Assembly: GCF_023242965.2 (NCBI RefSeq) | Contig: NZ_JALKFU020000002.1 | Location: 1-46,648 of the forward strand | Direction of reading: 5' to 3' | Source: Frankia sp. AgKG'84/4 | GTDB taxonomy: Bacteria > Actinomycetota > Actinomycetes > Frankiales > Frankiaceae | DNA length: 46,648 nt | In this document: positions 1 to 8,160 of the stretch, in pieces | Layout of the letters: every line of letters begins with the position of its first letter | Position numbering within the stretch: the first letter of the stretch is position 1 | Notes under the pieces: generated by a model | What the model saw: only the letters and a program-made list of their open reading frames with translations | Told to the model about the DNA's origin: nothing | The model's database searches: none | Translations under genes and position numbers: made by a program

Positions 1-188
1 GCGAGTACGTCGACCTCATCGCCACCGGCATCATCGACCCCGCCAAGGTCACCCGCTCCGCCCTGCAGAACGCCGCCAGCATCGCCGGCCTCTTCCTCAC
101 CACCCAGGCCGTGGTGGCGAACGCGCCGGAGTACGCGGCGGCCGACGCCGCGAACGTCGACGCCGCCATGCGCAGCCAGGGCTTCTGA
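1..188 (+). CDS. groEL: Chaperonin GroEL, C-terminal end (5' truncated by window edge)
   Basis: The reading frame from base 3 to the TGA at 186-188 gives the last 61 residues of a 60-kDa chaperonin. It includes the family-diagnostic [19 protein letters not shown] stretch followed by LFLTTQAVV, which is the equatorial-domain end of GroEL. The protein ends in AAMRSQGF, so it lacks the Gly-Gly-Met repeat tail of the main actinobacterial folding chaperonin. That suggests a secondary groEL copy rather than the one in a groES-groEL operon, but this is an inference from the tail alone. The start and most of the gene lie outside the window. Confidence 0.95.
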   Translation, partial: EYVDLIATGIIDPAKVTRSALQNAASIAGLFLTTQAVVANAPEYAAADAANVDAAMRSQGF

Positions 189-261
189 CCCGACGCGCCC
201 GTCACGCCGAACCGCCCGCGCGGCCCTGCCGTCACGGGGCCCCGCGGGCGGTCCGACCGCG

Positions 262-669
262 TCAGGCGTTGCCGGCGGCGGGCTGACCGCTGGCGCCGTT
301 CCAGTCGACCAGTTGGACGATGACGCCGTTGGGGTCGCGGACCTGGAAGGCGCGTTCGCCCCACTCCTCGACTGTCAGCGGCATCGTGATGGTCACGCCG
401 GCGTTCTGGAGCCGGGCGAGTTCCCCCTCCAGGTCGTCGACGACGAACGCGAGGATCAGTCCGCCGGCGTGGGCGTCGCGCTGGTCGGCGGGCAGGGTGG
501 GCAGCCCGCGGCGCAGGTAGACGACGTTCATCCCGGCGTCCTCGCGGCCGAGGGAGACGAAGCCGTCGGCGGCCATCAGCTCCGTGAAGCCGAAGTGGCT
601 GGTGAGGAAGGTGGCCGAGGCGGCGACGTCGTCGACGTTCAGCGACACGGCCGACGAGCTGATCTTCAC
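262..669 (-). CDS. VOC (glyoxalase/bleomycin-resistance fold) protein
   Basis: This is a 135-residue single-domain vicinal-oxygen-chelate protein. The N-terminal beta-alpha-beta unit reads VSLNVDDVAASATFLTSHFGF, and the C-terminal half carries AFQVRDPNGVIVQLVDW, the usual second metal or ligand half-site. GTG at 667-669 was chosen as start because GGAGG lies six bases upstream; extending further upstream would cross the divergent TetR-type gene. Members act as lyases, dioxygenases or drug-binding resistance proteins, and the substrate cannot be told here. The gene is divergent from the TetR-type regulator at 754, with an inverted repeat between them, so it is probably that regulator's target. 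Confidence 0.85.
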   Translation of the reverse strand: MKISSSAVSLNVDDVAASATFLTSHFGFTELMAADGFVSLGREDAGMNVVYLRRGLPTLPADQRDAHAGGLILAFVVDDLEGELARLQNAGVTITMPLTVEEWGERAFQVRDPNGVIVQLVDWNGASGQPAAGNA

Positions 670-697
670 GTGCAACCTCCGGGATCGGCTGGCACTT

Positions 698-732
698 ACT
701 CTGTACTCCGTACACCATACGACGTACAGAGT
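698..732. promoter_or_regulatory. Inverted repeat, probable TetR-type operator
   Basis: The arms ACTCTGTAC (698-706) and GTACAGAGT (724-732) are perfect inverted repeats with a 17-base spacer. Further GTAC steps occur inside the spacer. The element sits between the divergent VOC gene and the TetR-family gene, 22 bases before the latter's GTG, where an autoregulatory operator is expected. Binding is inferred from position and symmetry only. Confidence 0.6.
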
Positions 733-753
733 TTTACCCCGGATGATGGGCAC

Positions 754-1548
754 GTGAGCGCCGAACGATCGAGCGCCGGAGATCCGGCCCGCACGCTGGC
801 TCTGCTGTGGGGAGAGGCGCCGGCCCCCCGCCGGGGACCGAGCCGGGCGCTGGACCTCACCGCCGTGGTCCGGGCCGCCACCGACCTCGCCGACCAGGAG
901 GGGCTCCCCGCGGTGACGATGCGGGCCGTCGCCCGTGCCCTGGGAGTGGTCCCCATGACGCTGTACACCTATGTGCCGGGCAAGGAGGAACTGCTTGACC
1001 TGATGCTCGACGCGGCCTACGCCGGAATGCCGCGGACGGACACGGCCGGCGCGGTCTGGCGGGAGCGGCTGACCGCCGTGGCCGACGAGAACCAGGCCCT
1101 GTTCGCCGCGCATCCCTGGGCAGCTGAGGTCTCCACGCTGCGGCCGCCGCTGGGGCCTGGTCTCATGGCGAAGTACGAGCACGAGCTCTCCGCCTTCGAC
1201 GACCTTGACCTGTCAGACGTCGAGATGGACGACTGCCTGACCTGTCTGCTGTCCTTCGTCCAGGCCAACGCCCGCGCGGCCCACGACGCGGCCGTGGCGT
1301 CCGCCGGGCCCGACGGCGACGACGCCCGATGGTGGGCGACGGTCGGCCCGCTACTGAGCCGCGTGCTGGACGAAAGCCGCTATCCGCGCGCGAGCCGGGT
1401 TGGCGCGGCCGCCGGTCAGGCGCACGGCAGCGCCCACGACCCTGGTCACGCCTACCGCTTCGGCCTCGCCCGCCTGCTCGACGGGCTGGCCCCGCTCATC
1501 GAACGCGGCCGCCGAGAGCCCTCAGGGCCGGCCGATCACACCGCCTGA
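754..1548 (+). CDS. TetR/AcrR family transcriptional regulator
   Basis: The 264-residue product has an N-terminal helix-turn-helix at about residues 35-80, with TMRAVARALGVVPMTLYTYV and then PGKEELLDLM, the standard TetR recognition-helix signature. A helical ligand-binding C-terminal domain follows. GTG at 754 is preferred because it is the first start in frame after the divergent operator; longer frames would run antisense through the VOC gene. TetR proteins normally repress themselves and a neighbour until an effector binds. The neighbour is the VOC gene at 262-669 on the other strand. The gene converges on the nitroreductase gene, leaving only 37 bases between stops. Confidence 0.88.
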   Translation: MSAERSSAGDPARTLALLWGEAPAPRRGPSRALDLTAVVRAATDLADQEGLPAVTMRAVARALGVVPMTLYTYVPGKEELLDLMLDAAYAGMPRTDTAGAVWRERLTAVADENQALFAAHPWAAEVSTLRPPLGPGLMAKYEHELSAFDDLDLSDVEMDDCLTCLLSFVQANARAAHDAAVASAGPDGDDARWWATVGPLLSRVLDESRYPRASRVGAAAGQAHGSAHDPGHAYRFGLARLLDGLAPLIERGRREPSGPADHTA

Positions 1549-1585
1549 CGCCGACCGCCACGGCCGCGGCACTGATCGGTCTTTC

Positions 1586-2209
1586 TCAGGCCCACTGCAC
1601 GACGTCGCCGTGCTCCAGGCGGGGCAGCCGGCCGAACCAGGGGTTCTCGCCGGGGTGACCGATGTTGACGACCAGAATCGAGTGGAGACGGCCGTCGGGG
1701 AAGAACTCGGCGTCGACGCCGGCCGCGTCGAAACCCGCCATCGGCCCGGCGGCGAGGCCGTGGGCGCGGACGGCAAGGATGAAATAGCCCGCCTGCAGAG
1801 TGGCGTTGAAGGTGCCGGTTTCGGTGCGCATCGCCTCGTTCGCGGCGTAGACGTCCTTCAGCTCTGGCCTGAACGGCAGAACTGTCGGAATGTGCTCGTG
1901 AAACTGGGTGTCCACGGCGAGGACGGCCACGGCCGGGGCGGCTGCCGTCTTCGCGCGGTTGCCTTCGGCCATGTGCTTGAGGAGCCGGTCACGGCCCTCG
2001 CCGGGACGGACGTAGAGCACGCGCAGCGGCTGGGAGTTGGCCGCGGTCGGCGCCCATTTGGCCAGTTCCCAGATGTCCGACAGCTCCGCGTCGGACACCG
2101 GGGTGTCCGCGAAGCTGTTGGCGGTCCGCGCCTCGCTGAACAGTATGCGGCGGCCCTCGGCGTCGAGGTGATCGAGCGCGCGGTGGCCTGTTGCGGAGCT
2201 GGTGTCCAT
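1586..2209 (-). CDS. Nitroreductase-family protein, malonic semialdehyde reductase (RutE/HadB)-like
   Basis: The 207-residue product is an FMN-dependent nitroreductase-fold enzyme. The N-terminal FSEARTANSF stretch, the LAKWAPTAANSQPLRVLYV flavin-binding segment and the closing NIGHPGENPWFGRLPRL match the RutE/HadB subgroup. That subgroup reduces malonic semialdehyde to 3-hydroxypropionate in pyrimidine breakdown. No other rut genes are nearby, so the substrate is open and nitro- or quinone-reduction is equally possible. The ATG at 2209 is preceded by a GGGAAAG-like site. The gene is divergent from a MarR gene whose two palindromes lie in the shared 155-base promoter region, so repression relieved by an electrophile or aromatic compound is likely. 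Confidence 0.82.
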   Translation of the reverse strand: MDTSSATGHRALDHLDAEGRRILFSEARTANSFADTPVSDAELSDIWELAKWAPTAANSQPLRVLYVRPGEGRDRLLKHMAEGNRAKTAAAPAVAVLAVDTQFHEHIPTVLPFRPELKDVYAANEAMRTETGTFNATLQAGYFILAVRAHGLAAGPMAGFDAAGVDAEFFPDGRLHSILVVNIGHPGENPWFGRLPRLEHGDVVQWA

Positions 2210-2298
2210 CTGCGTTCTTTCCCATCCGTCGTCCGCGGTGCGCCGGTGGCGACTGGGGTCGCCACCGAGCTCGCGTGATCAGATTCGTCTACAGGGTA

Positions 2299-2346
2299 GT
2301 TAATGTGTTAACCGCACCGTATCGAAGTCTGGTTAACATGTCAACC
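2299..2346. promoter_or_regulatory. Two palindromes, probable MarR operators
   Basis: The first is GTTAATGTGTTAAC (2299-2312), a perfect GTTAA/TTAAC palindrome. The second is GGTTAACATGTCAACC (2331-2346), palindromic with one mismatched pair. They are 18 bases apart in an AT-rich stretch between the divergent nitroreductase and MarR genes. The second ends 18 bases before the MarR ATG. The pairing suggests two MarR dimers that control both directions. Confidence 0.65.
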
Positions 2347-2364
2347 AAGCGGTAGGGTGCCTGC

Positions 2365-2835
2365 ATGGCAGAGGTGCGGTGGTTGGACGAGCGCGAGCAG
2401 CGGGCCTGGCGCGGCCTGATGGAGATGCAGGACGGCCTGACGGAGTTCGTCGACCGGCAGCTCCGCAACGGGTGCGGGCTCTCGAACTCCGACTACCAGG
2501 TGCTGGTCCACCTCTCCGAGGCGTCGGAGGGCCGGCTGCGGCCGTTCGAGCTGGGAGGGCTGCTGCGCTGGGAGAAGAGCCGGCTCTCCCAGCACCTGGC
2601 CCGGATGGAGAACCGCGGCCTGGTGCGGCGCGAGCGGTGCCCCACCGACCAGCGGGGGGCGGTCGTGGCCGTCACGCCGCGCGGCCGGAAACTGATCGAG
2701 GACGCTGCTCCCCAGCACGTGGATGACGTGCGCGGCGTGCTGATCGATCACCTCACGGAAGCGGAGCTGGAGACGCTCGCCGCCATCGGCGACAAGGTGC
2801 GCGAGCGGCTGGCGGCGCTGGGGCAGAAGCGCTGA
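2365..2835 (+). CDS. MarR family transcriptional regulator
   Basis: This 156-residue protein has the MarR winged-helix architecture. A dimerisation helix (WLDEREQRAWRGLMEMQDGL) is followed by LSNSDYQVLVHLSEA and the recognition helix and wing LLRWEKSRLSQHLARMENRGLVRRE, then CPTDQRGAVVAVTPRGRKLIE. It closely resembles the many actinomycete MarR proteins paired with divergent oxidoreductases. Two palindromes sit just upstream. The last 99 bases of the gene, and about 30 bases beyond, recur in slightly diverged form at 10624-10753, where they survive as a headless remnant; the two loci therefore hold paralogues or products of a segmental duplication. Confidence 0.9.
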   Translation: MAEVRWLDEREQRAWRGLMEMQDGLTEFVDRQLRNGCGLSNSDYQVLVHLSEASEGRLRPFELGGLLRWEKSRLSQHLARMENRGLVRRERCPTDQRGAVVAVTPRGRKLIEDAAPQHVDDVRGVLIDHLTEAELETLAAIGDKVRERLAALGQKR

Positions 2836-2856
2836 CGGGTTGCGGCCGGTGACGGT

Positions 2857-2872
2857 GCGGCCGGTCGGCCGC
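2857..2872 (+). terminator. Short hairpin after the MarR gene
   Basis: GCGGCC and GGCCGC pair around a four-base loop, starting 22 bases after the MarR stop. There is no T tract, as is common in high-GC genomes. A second small inverted repeat, GGATTC/GAATCC (2875-2892), follows at once. In the rest of the stretch to 3146 I see no gene. Confidence 0.35.
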
Positions 2873-3146
2873 AGGGATTCAAGCACGAATCCGCTAGAGC
2901 GGGGTTGCTTCCACGAAAATGGCGCATCCACGGATTGAATCGCTCTATGCTTCCGATCCTGAGGGTCGCTCCCACGGTGGGGCGGGCCGCGCGACGCCGA
3001 TGCCGGTGGGCGAACTCGATCGTGGAGAGCCGACCGGGCGGTCATCGGCGCATGCGCGCGTTCTCAGGAACTCCGGCGGGCGAGCGGTCCCTCTCCGCCA
3101 GGTCACGTTCGCAGGCGAACACGTCTCTCCGACAAGGAAGAAGGCG

Positions 3147-4262
3147 ATGGCGAGAAAGTCTCTTCGGACCCCCGTGTTCACGGCACTCGTTCTCGGGGCC
3201 GCCCTGGTGGTCGCGCTGCCAGGAACCGCATACGCGTCAACGACGCTGACTGTTCGCAGCCCTGGCGCCACGAGCGGGCCCACGACGGCCAACTCGGAGA
3301 GCGCGAGCAACGCGAACTGCCGAACCGGCGGTGACGCGAACGACGTGGTCTCCGGCGTCGGAATCCTGCAGACCGTCGGCACCGGGACGGCGCAGAGCAA
3401 TCTGCACGTCAGGGGAATCGTTCCCTTCGACGGAACGGCCGAGTACGTCGCGGCCAACAGCTATTCGCCCGGCGTCGTCGGCACGAATGCGACGCAGGCG
3501 CGGGCCATCGGCGGCACGGGCGGGTCGGGCGGCGGCCTCGACGCGGCGTTCGGCTCGACGCCGTACGCGATGTGCCTCGATCCCGGCGGCACGATCACGG
3601 GCACCCAGATCGTGATGAACAGCGTCGCTGGCCCGACCAGTCCCGGGACCACCGCCCTGACGGTGGCGACCTGCCCCGAGGGCACGCGGCTCCTCGGCGG
3701 CGGGGCGCGCACCACACCGAACAACGTGGGTGCTCTCAAGCCGGTCCTCAGCGCCCCCACCTACCTGGACGGCACCGGTGCGGGCACGCATGACAACGGC
3801 GCCATCGCCGCCGATGACGGGGAGACGAACCCGGACTCCTGGGTCGCGGGCAGCCTGTACGGCGGCAGCACCACCGGCGCCACCAACGTCACCTACGCCT
3901 ACGCGATCTGCAGCGGAAGCGGCATCAACATCAGCGGGACCACCGTCACCGTGCGGTACGCCGAGTCGACCGGCCCGGCCAGCGTCGCGGCGCCGCAGAA
4001 GACCACGACCGGGTGCGGGGAGGGCGACGGAACGCTGATCAGCGGCGGAGCCGGCGTCACCGGCGGCGACGTCACGTCGTCCGACTTCTCCGCGCCGGGC
4101 GCCCAGGGCGATCATCTGAACGGCAGCTACCCCAGCGACGGCAGCGGGAGTCCGTCCACCACCGCACCGGCCAACTGGACCTCCACCACCCACACCGGGG
4201 GAGGCGGTTCCACCTCGGCCACCAGGTCACACGCGTGGGCCCTGTGCCTGGCCGGCAACTGA
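3147..4262 (+). CDS. Secreted protein with three cysteine-bounded repeat modules
   Basis: The 371-residue product begins with a clear Sec signal peptide: MARK, then a hydrophobic stretch TALVLGAALVVALPG, with likely cleavage after the Ala of TAYA at residue 30. ATG 3147 is chosen because GGAAG lies seven bases upstream and the signal peptide starts there. The mature protein is Gly/Ser/Thr-rich and divides into three modules of about 90-110 residues. Each opens with a Cys followed by a Gly-rich turn (ATCPEGTRLLGGGA; TGCGEGDGTLISGGA) and closes with an aromatic-Ala-x-Cys ending (YAMC, YAICS, WALC), which suggests one disulphide per module. No enzyme motif or sortase signal was recognised. The next gene uses the same module. 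Confidence 0.75.
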   Translation: MARKSLRTPVFTALVLGAALVVALPGTAYASTTLTVRSPGATSGPTTANSESASNANCRTGGDANDVVSGVGILQTVGTGTAQSNLHVRGIVPFDGTAEYVAANSYSPGVVGTNATQARAIGGTGGSGGGLDAAFGSTPYAMCLDPGGTITGTQIVMNSVAGPTSPGTTALTVATCPEGTRLLGGGARTTPNNVGALKPVLSAPTYLDGTGAGTHDNGAIAADDGETNPDSWVAGSLYGGSTTGATNVTYAYAICSGSGINISGTTVTVRYAESTGPASVAAPQKTTTGCGEGDGTLISGGAGVTGGDVTSSDFSAPGAQGDHLNGSYPSDGSGSPSTTAPANWTSTTHTGGGGSTSATRSHAWALCLAGN

Positions 4263-4315
4263 CGGCCGGCGCTCGCCGCGCGGTCGCTCCGGTCGCGAGG
4301 TAACGGCACGAACGG

Positions 4316-4349
4316 CAGGAGGGCACGGCGCCCGCGCACGGCCCTCCTG
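4316..4349 (+). terminator. Rho-independent-type hairpin after first secreted protein
   Basis: CAGGAGGGC (4316-4324) and GCCCTCCTG (4341-4349) form a perfect 9-bp stem with a 16-base loop, 53 bases after the stop. No T tract follows directly. It separates the two secreted-protein genes into different transcription units. Confidence 0.6.
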
Positions 4350-4409
4350 TCGAACACCGGTGGTTGCCGATCCAGCGCAAGCGGCTATCCACCCGAATCC
4401 AAACCGTAT

Positions 4410-4448
4410 ATGCGCACTTTTTTTGCCAAACTCCTCGCATTTGCGCAT
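4410..4448 (+). promoter_or_regulatory. AT-rich inverted repeat, possible promoter region of the second secreted protein
   Basis: ATGCGCA (4410-4416) and TGCGCAT (4442-4448) are inverted repeats that flank an unusually AT-rich stretch with a run of seven T. It lies 130 bases before the GTG at 4578 and is the only AT-rich segment in the 228 bases after the hairpin. A promoter or operator is a guess; no convincing -35/-10 pair is visible. Confidence 0.3.
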
Positions 4449-4577
4449 TGTCCAGCAGTACAGTCCTGTCGCTCGGGAAGGTCACGAACCGCCGAGGCGG
4501 CGTGGCGCTGGGCTCATTGCGGGTGCGGTCTGTTGCCGTGCCCGAAATCTTTGAGGTGACTACGGGGGGACGGCAGG

Positions 4578-6479
4578 GTGCTCGGAACGAACTGGATCGG
4601 GAGCCGCGGCGGGCCAGGAGCGGCGCGCGGGCGCGGGGGCGTCATCGCCGGGATGTCCGCGCTGGCGGTGACCGTTGCCATGGCGGCGCCCGCCGCGGCA
4701 GCGCCGGCACCGGGTGCGGCACCGGCGGACACGGCGCAGCGGCCGGTGATCCGCGTGACCCGCACGGATGTGTCCGTCCCGGGCGCGCCCTCGGCGTACG
4801 CGACCGCGGTGACGTCGTGTCCGGCGGGCAGCGTGCTGGTCAGCGGTGGCATGTGGGGCAGCAAGATCGACGCCACCGACCCCATCCCGCCGATCAACGG
4901 GCTGCGCGCGAAGGGGACGTTCCCCAGCGACGCGAGCGGGACCATGGTCGTGAACGGGGCGCAGAACCCCGAGTTCTGGTCGGCCCTGGGCAACTTCGGC
5001 GGTCAGGCCGAGGACGGTGACAAGATCACCAGCTTCGCGATGTGCGCCGAGGGGACGAAGCTCGACCACCGGACCGTCGCGGTCGCCTCCGTCCCCGGCC
5101 CGGTCCGGGCCGGACTCGCCTACACCACCGCCGCCTGCCCCGACGGAACCGTCGCGGTCGGCGGTGGAGCCCACACGATCCCGCCGCCGTCGGCCAGCCT
5201 GAAGGCCGTGGGCAGCTTCCCGAGCGACGCGGCGGGCAACCCGCTGCCCGACGGGGCGACGAACCCGCGCTACTGGACGGGCATGGGCCTCATCAACGGG
5301 CAGTCCGACAACGGCGCGCAGACCTTCGCGTACGCCGTGTGCGCCGAGCCTGGTGACACGACCATCAAGGTCGTCCGCAAGTCCGGCCTCGGTCCTCAGG
5401 AGGGGAGCACCTTCGCGGTCGCCACCGCGAGCTGCCCGACGGATCTCACCCTCCTCGGCGGCGGCCAGGGCCTGCAGGCGGGTCCGACCTCGGGCAACCC
5501 GGCCGGTGGCACCCACCTGCGCGGCAGCTACCCGAGCGACACGGCGGGTGATCCCGCCGCCAACGGGACGACCAACCCCACCTCCTGGAGCGCGATCTTC
5601 GCGGCCGGCGGCTCCGGCGGTACGGGTGACCAGGTCGCGAGCGCCTACGCGCTGTGCGCCGACTTCACCCACGCCACGACGACCTCGCTGACCGCGTCGA
5701 CCACCAGCCCGCTGTTCGGCCGGCCCGTCGACCTGACCGCCGCAGTGGCGCCGGATGTGGCCGGCGTCGGCACCCCGAGCGGAACGGTGACCTTCTCGGA
5801 CGGGACGACCCCGCTGGCGACCGTCCCGCTGACCGCGGGGACGGCGACCTTCCGCGCCGCCCAGCTCCAGCCCGGCGCGCACCAGATCACGGCGAGCTAC
5901 AGCGGCGGCCCGACCTTCCGCCCGAGCGCCACGCCCGCCCCGACGACGATCACCGTCGGCTTCAGCCAGCCCTGCCTCACCGGTGCCCACAGCGGACCCC
6001 TGACCGTGACCGCCAACCAGGCCGTCTGCCTGGCCGCGGGCGGACGGCAGGCCGGCCCGGTCACCGTGCAGGCCGGCGGATCTCTTTCCGTGACCGGCGC
6101 GTCGATCTCCGGACCGGTGTCCAGCACCCGGGCGTCCGCCCTGGTCCTGTGCCAGGCGACGGTGAGCGGGCCCGTCACCGTCCAGGGCAGCACCGGCTAC
6201 GTCCAGATCGGCTCGGACCACGCGCCCTGCGCCGGTGGCAGCATCTCCGGTCCGCTGAGCGTGAGCGGTAACACCGCGGGTCTGGAGGTCTCCGGCTACG
6301 CGATCAGCGGGCCGGCGCAGATCACCAACAACAGCGGCAGCGGCCCGACACCCGCCGACGCCGTCCCCGCGTTCACGGCGAACCGCGTCGGCGGCCCGCT
6401 CAGCTGCAGCGGGAACACCCCCTCGCTGCGCCAGACGGGCAACACCGTGAACGGCCCCCGCTCGGGGCAGTGCGCCTGA
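4578..6479 (+). CDS. Secreted protein with three cysteine modules, Ig-like domain and C-terminal repeat region
   Basis: The 633-residue product has an export signal at about residues 22-43 (GVIAGMSALAVTVAMAAPAAA). Three copies follow of the module seen in the previous gene, at about residues 70-360: SCPAGSVLVSGG, ACPDGTVAVGGG and SCPTDLTLLGGG mark the starts, FPSDA/YPSDT and NPxxW mark the middle, and an Ala-x-Cys-Ala ending closes each. Residues 365-455 form an Ig-like fold of the bacterial Ig-like 3/5 type (SGTVTFSDGTTPLATVPL then HQITASYSGG). The last 175 residues are short Ser/Gly/Val repeats such as ISGP and VSGNTAGLEVSG, which suggests a right-handed beta-helix. The GTG start is preceded by GGGGGA. 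It may be an extracellular or cell-wall protein; the function is unknown. Confidence 0.78.
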   Translation: MLGTNWIGSRGGPGAARGRGGVIAGMSALAVTVAMAAPAAAAPAPGAAPADTAQRPVIRVTRTDVSVPGAPSAYATAVTSCPAGSVLVSGGMWGSKIDATDPIPPINGLRAKGTFPSDASGTMVVNGAQNPEFWSALGNFGGQAEDGDKITSFAMCAEGTKLDHRTVAVASVPGPVRAGLAYTTAACPDGTVAVGGGAHTIPPPSASLKAVGSFPSDAAGNPLPDGATNPRYWTGMGLINGQSDNGAQTFAYAVCAEPGDTTIKVVRKSGLGPQEGSTFAVATASCPTDLTLLGGGQGLQAGPTSGNPAGGTHLRGSYPSDTAGDPAANGTTNPTSWSAIFAAGGSGGTGDQVASAYALCADFTHATTTSLTASTTSPLFGRPVDLTAAVAPDVAGVGTPSGTVTFSDGTTPLATVPLTAGTATFRAAQLQPGAHQITASYSGGPTFRPSATPAPTTITVGFSQPCLTGAHSGPLTVTANQAVCLAAGGRQAGPVTVQAGGSLSVTGASISGPVSSTRASALVLCQATVSGPVTVQGSTGYVQIGSDHAPCAGGSISGPLSVSGNTAGLEVSGYAISGPAQITNNSGSGPTPADAVPAFTANRVGGPLSCSGNTPSLRQTGNTVNGPRSGQCA

Positions 6480-6539
6480 GCGATCGTTTCGCTGGCGGCA
6501 CCTGCCGGTAGGGCCGGCTCGGCCGTGGCGACGCCGCGC

Positions 6540-7511
6540 TCACTGGTCGCAGCGCAGGATGATCTTGCCGAACTGCTGGCCGGCGAAGGCCCTGCCGATA
6601 CCCGGGCGGGCCTCGGTGAGAGGCCAGACGGTGTCGATCACCGGCCCGGCGCCGGTGGTGGCGCACAACCGGGCGAGCGCCAGTAGTTCGGCGGGCGTGC
6701 CCATCGCGCTGCCGTGCAGGGAGACCGACCGTACGAACAGGTCGGCCAGGTCGACATCGACGGCGGCACCGGTCACGGCCCCGGCGGCCACGACACATCC
6801 GCCGGGGCGGACCGAGCGCAGCGAGTGCGCCAGCGTCGCCCTGCCGACGCAGTCCAGGGCCGCGTCGACGGGTTCGGGCAGGTCGGCGCCGGACGGAAAG
6901 GCGGCGTGCGCGCCGAGTTCCTCGACCACGCGTCGACCGCGCCGCGGGTCGCGGCTGGTGACCCACACCCGCAGACCGGCGGCCACGGCCAGCCGGATCA
7001 GGGCGGTCGGAACGCCGCCGCCCGCACCCTGCACGAGGACCGTCCCGCCGGGGTCGACCCTGGCCCGGCCGAACAGCATCCGATACGCCGTCAGCCAGGC
7101 GGTGCCCAGGCAGGCAGCCTGCTCCCAGGTCAGTTCCGGCGGTTTCGGGACCAGGTTGGCGCGACGCACGTGGACCCGCTCGGCCCAGGTGCCGTCGACG
7201 CCCTGCGACAGCATCCGCAGCGCGGGATCGTGCATCGGGTCGGCGTACCGCGGCGCCGCGATGATCGGATAGATGATGACCTCGTTGCCGTCCGGGTCGA
7301 CACCCGCGCCGTCCGAGCCGAGCACCCGCGGCGGCCCGGCCGGATCGAACCCGTGCCCGCGGATGGCGGCCAGGTCGCTGTGATTGATCGACGCGCACCG
7401 CAGCGTCACCGTGACCCACCCGTCCGGCGGCGGCTGCTGGTCCCGGTCGCCGATCTCAAGGCCGGTCAGCGAGGCGTCGGGGTCGGGTGCCAGTCGTCGG
7501 ATGGCGCGCAC
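6540..7511 (-). CDS. Zinc-binding dehydrogenase / quinone-oxidoreductase-type MDR protein
   Basis: The 323-residue product has the medium-chain dehydrogenase/reductase layout. It starts with a GroES-like N-terminal half (TLRCASINHSDLAAIRGHG, VLGSDGAGV). A Rossmann domain follows with TVLVQGAGGGVPTALIRLA as nucleotide-binding motif and ALDCVGRATLAHSLRSVRPGG. It ends FAGQQFGKIILRCDQ, typical of the family. No structural-zinc cysteine cluster is visible, so the NADPH:quinone-reductase branch is more likely than true alcohol dehydrogenases. The start is GTG at 7511, five bases after the SnoaL-like gene's stop, so the two are cotranscribed and perhaps coupled. The promoter and MarR operator lie upstream of that gene. 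Confidence 0.85.
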   Translation of the reverse strand: MRAIRRLAPDPDASLTGLEIGDRDQQPPPDGWVTVTLRCASINHSDLAAIRGHGFDPAGPPRVLGSDGAGVDPDGNEVIIYPIIAAPRYADPMHDPALRMLSQGVDGTWAERVHVRRANLVPKPPELTWEQAACLGTAWLTAYRMLFGRARVDPGGTVLVQGAGGGVPTALIRLAVAAGLRVWVTSRDPRRGRRVVEELGAHAAFPSGADLPEPVDAALDCVGRATLAHSLRSVRPGGCVVAAGAVTGAAVDVDLADLFVRSVSLHGSAMGTPAELLALARLCATTGAGPVIDTVWPLTEARPGIGRAFAGQQFGKIILRCDQ

Positions 7512-7516
7512 CGGGC

Positions 7517-8053
7517 TCAGTCCCGGGGGAACGCGTAGGGCAGGTCGTGGCTGATCACGTGCTCGGCGATCAGCCACTTGCCGTTGACGCGGCGCAGCGT
7601 CGACCGGTTGTAGCCGGACTCGATCGGGGTGATGCTCCCCTGCGCGCCCACCGCGCCCGGCGGCCATCCGCCCGCAGGCTCCGCCCGGCCGACCACGTTG
7701 TAGACCAGGAACTGCACGTCGATGGTGGCGGTGTCCCCATCGACGGCGATGATGGGGTTGAACGTGGTGTGGTGGCTCCAGCCGCGCGGCGGGTGCGGGG
7801 CCATCAGGCCCGCGACCGCCTGCCCGATCGCCGCCGCTCCCCGCACGCTGCCCAGCGGATCACGGCCGCCGCTGCCCGTGTAATAGATCTCGACCACCGC
7901 GTCCTCGGTGAACAGCCCGCTCATCGCCGACCCGTCCCGCCGGTCGGCGGCTCGCACGTACGCGGCCACCACCTCCTCGACCTGCCGTTCGGCGCTGCGG
8001 CCGGCCGCGGCAAGCCCGGCTGGGGACGGCGGTGAGGCTGACTCTGTGATCAC
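7517..8053 (-). CDS. SnoaL-like (NTF2-fold) protein
   Basis: The 178-residue product contains one NTF2-like domain: the helical start QVEEVVAAYVRAADRRDGSAMSGLF leads into FTEDAVVEIYYTG, then strands ending in NRSTLRRVNGKWLIAEHVI. This layout is typical of SnoaL_4-type proteins, which include cyclases, isomerases and small-molecule binding proteins. No catalytic role can be assigned. GTG 8053 is preceded by AGGAG at seven bases. It is the first gene of a two-gene operon with the MDR oxidoreductase and is divergent from a MarR gene, with an operator in the gap. A detoxification or catabolic pair is a reasonable inference. Confidence 0.82.
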   Translation of the reverse strand: MITESASPPSPAGLAAAGRSAERQVEEVVAAYVRAADRRDGSAMSGLFTEDAVVEIYYTGSGGRDPLGSVRGAAAIGQAVAGLMAPHPPRGWSHHTTFNPIIAVDGDTATIDVQFLVYNVVGRAEPAGGWPPGAVGAQGSITPIESGYNRSTLRRVNGKWLIAEHVISHDLPYAFPRD

Positions 8054-8099
8054 GACGTGCTCCTTCGTCGGCGTCCCGCGCCCGGGACAACTGCATGAG

Positions 8100-8123
8100 A
8101 CTCTCAGCTAATTGGCTGAGAGT
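8100..8123. promoter_or_regulatory. Perfect inverted repeat, probable MarR operator
   Basis: ACTCTCAGC (8100-8108) and GCTGAGAGT (8115-8123) are perfect 9-bp arms around TAATTG. A further related half-site, GAGAGTCTCAG, follows about 17 bases later. The element lies between the divergent SnoaL-dehydrogenase operon and the MarR gene, where it could repress both. Confidence 0.7.
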
Positions 8124-8160
8124 GTCAAGCACTTGCTGGAGAGTCTCAGGTATCGTCCCT

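Noticed and set aside
2919-3146. Upstream extension of the first secreted protein to an ATG at 2919
   Set aside because: The extension has no coding character and hides the signal peptide. ATG 3147 has a good ribosome site.
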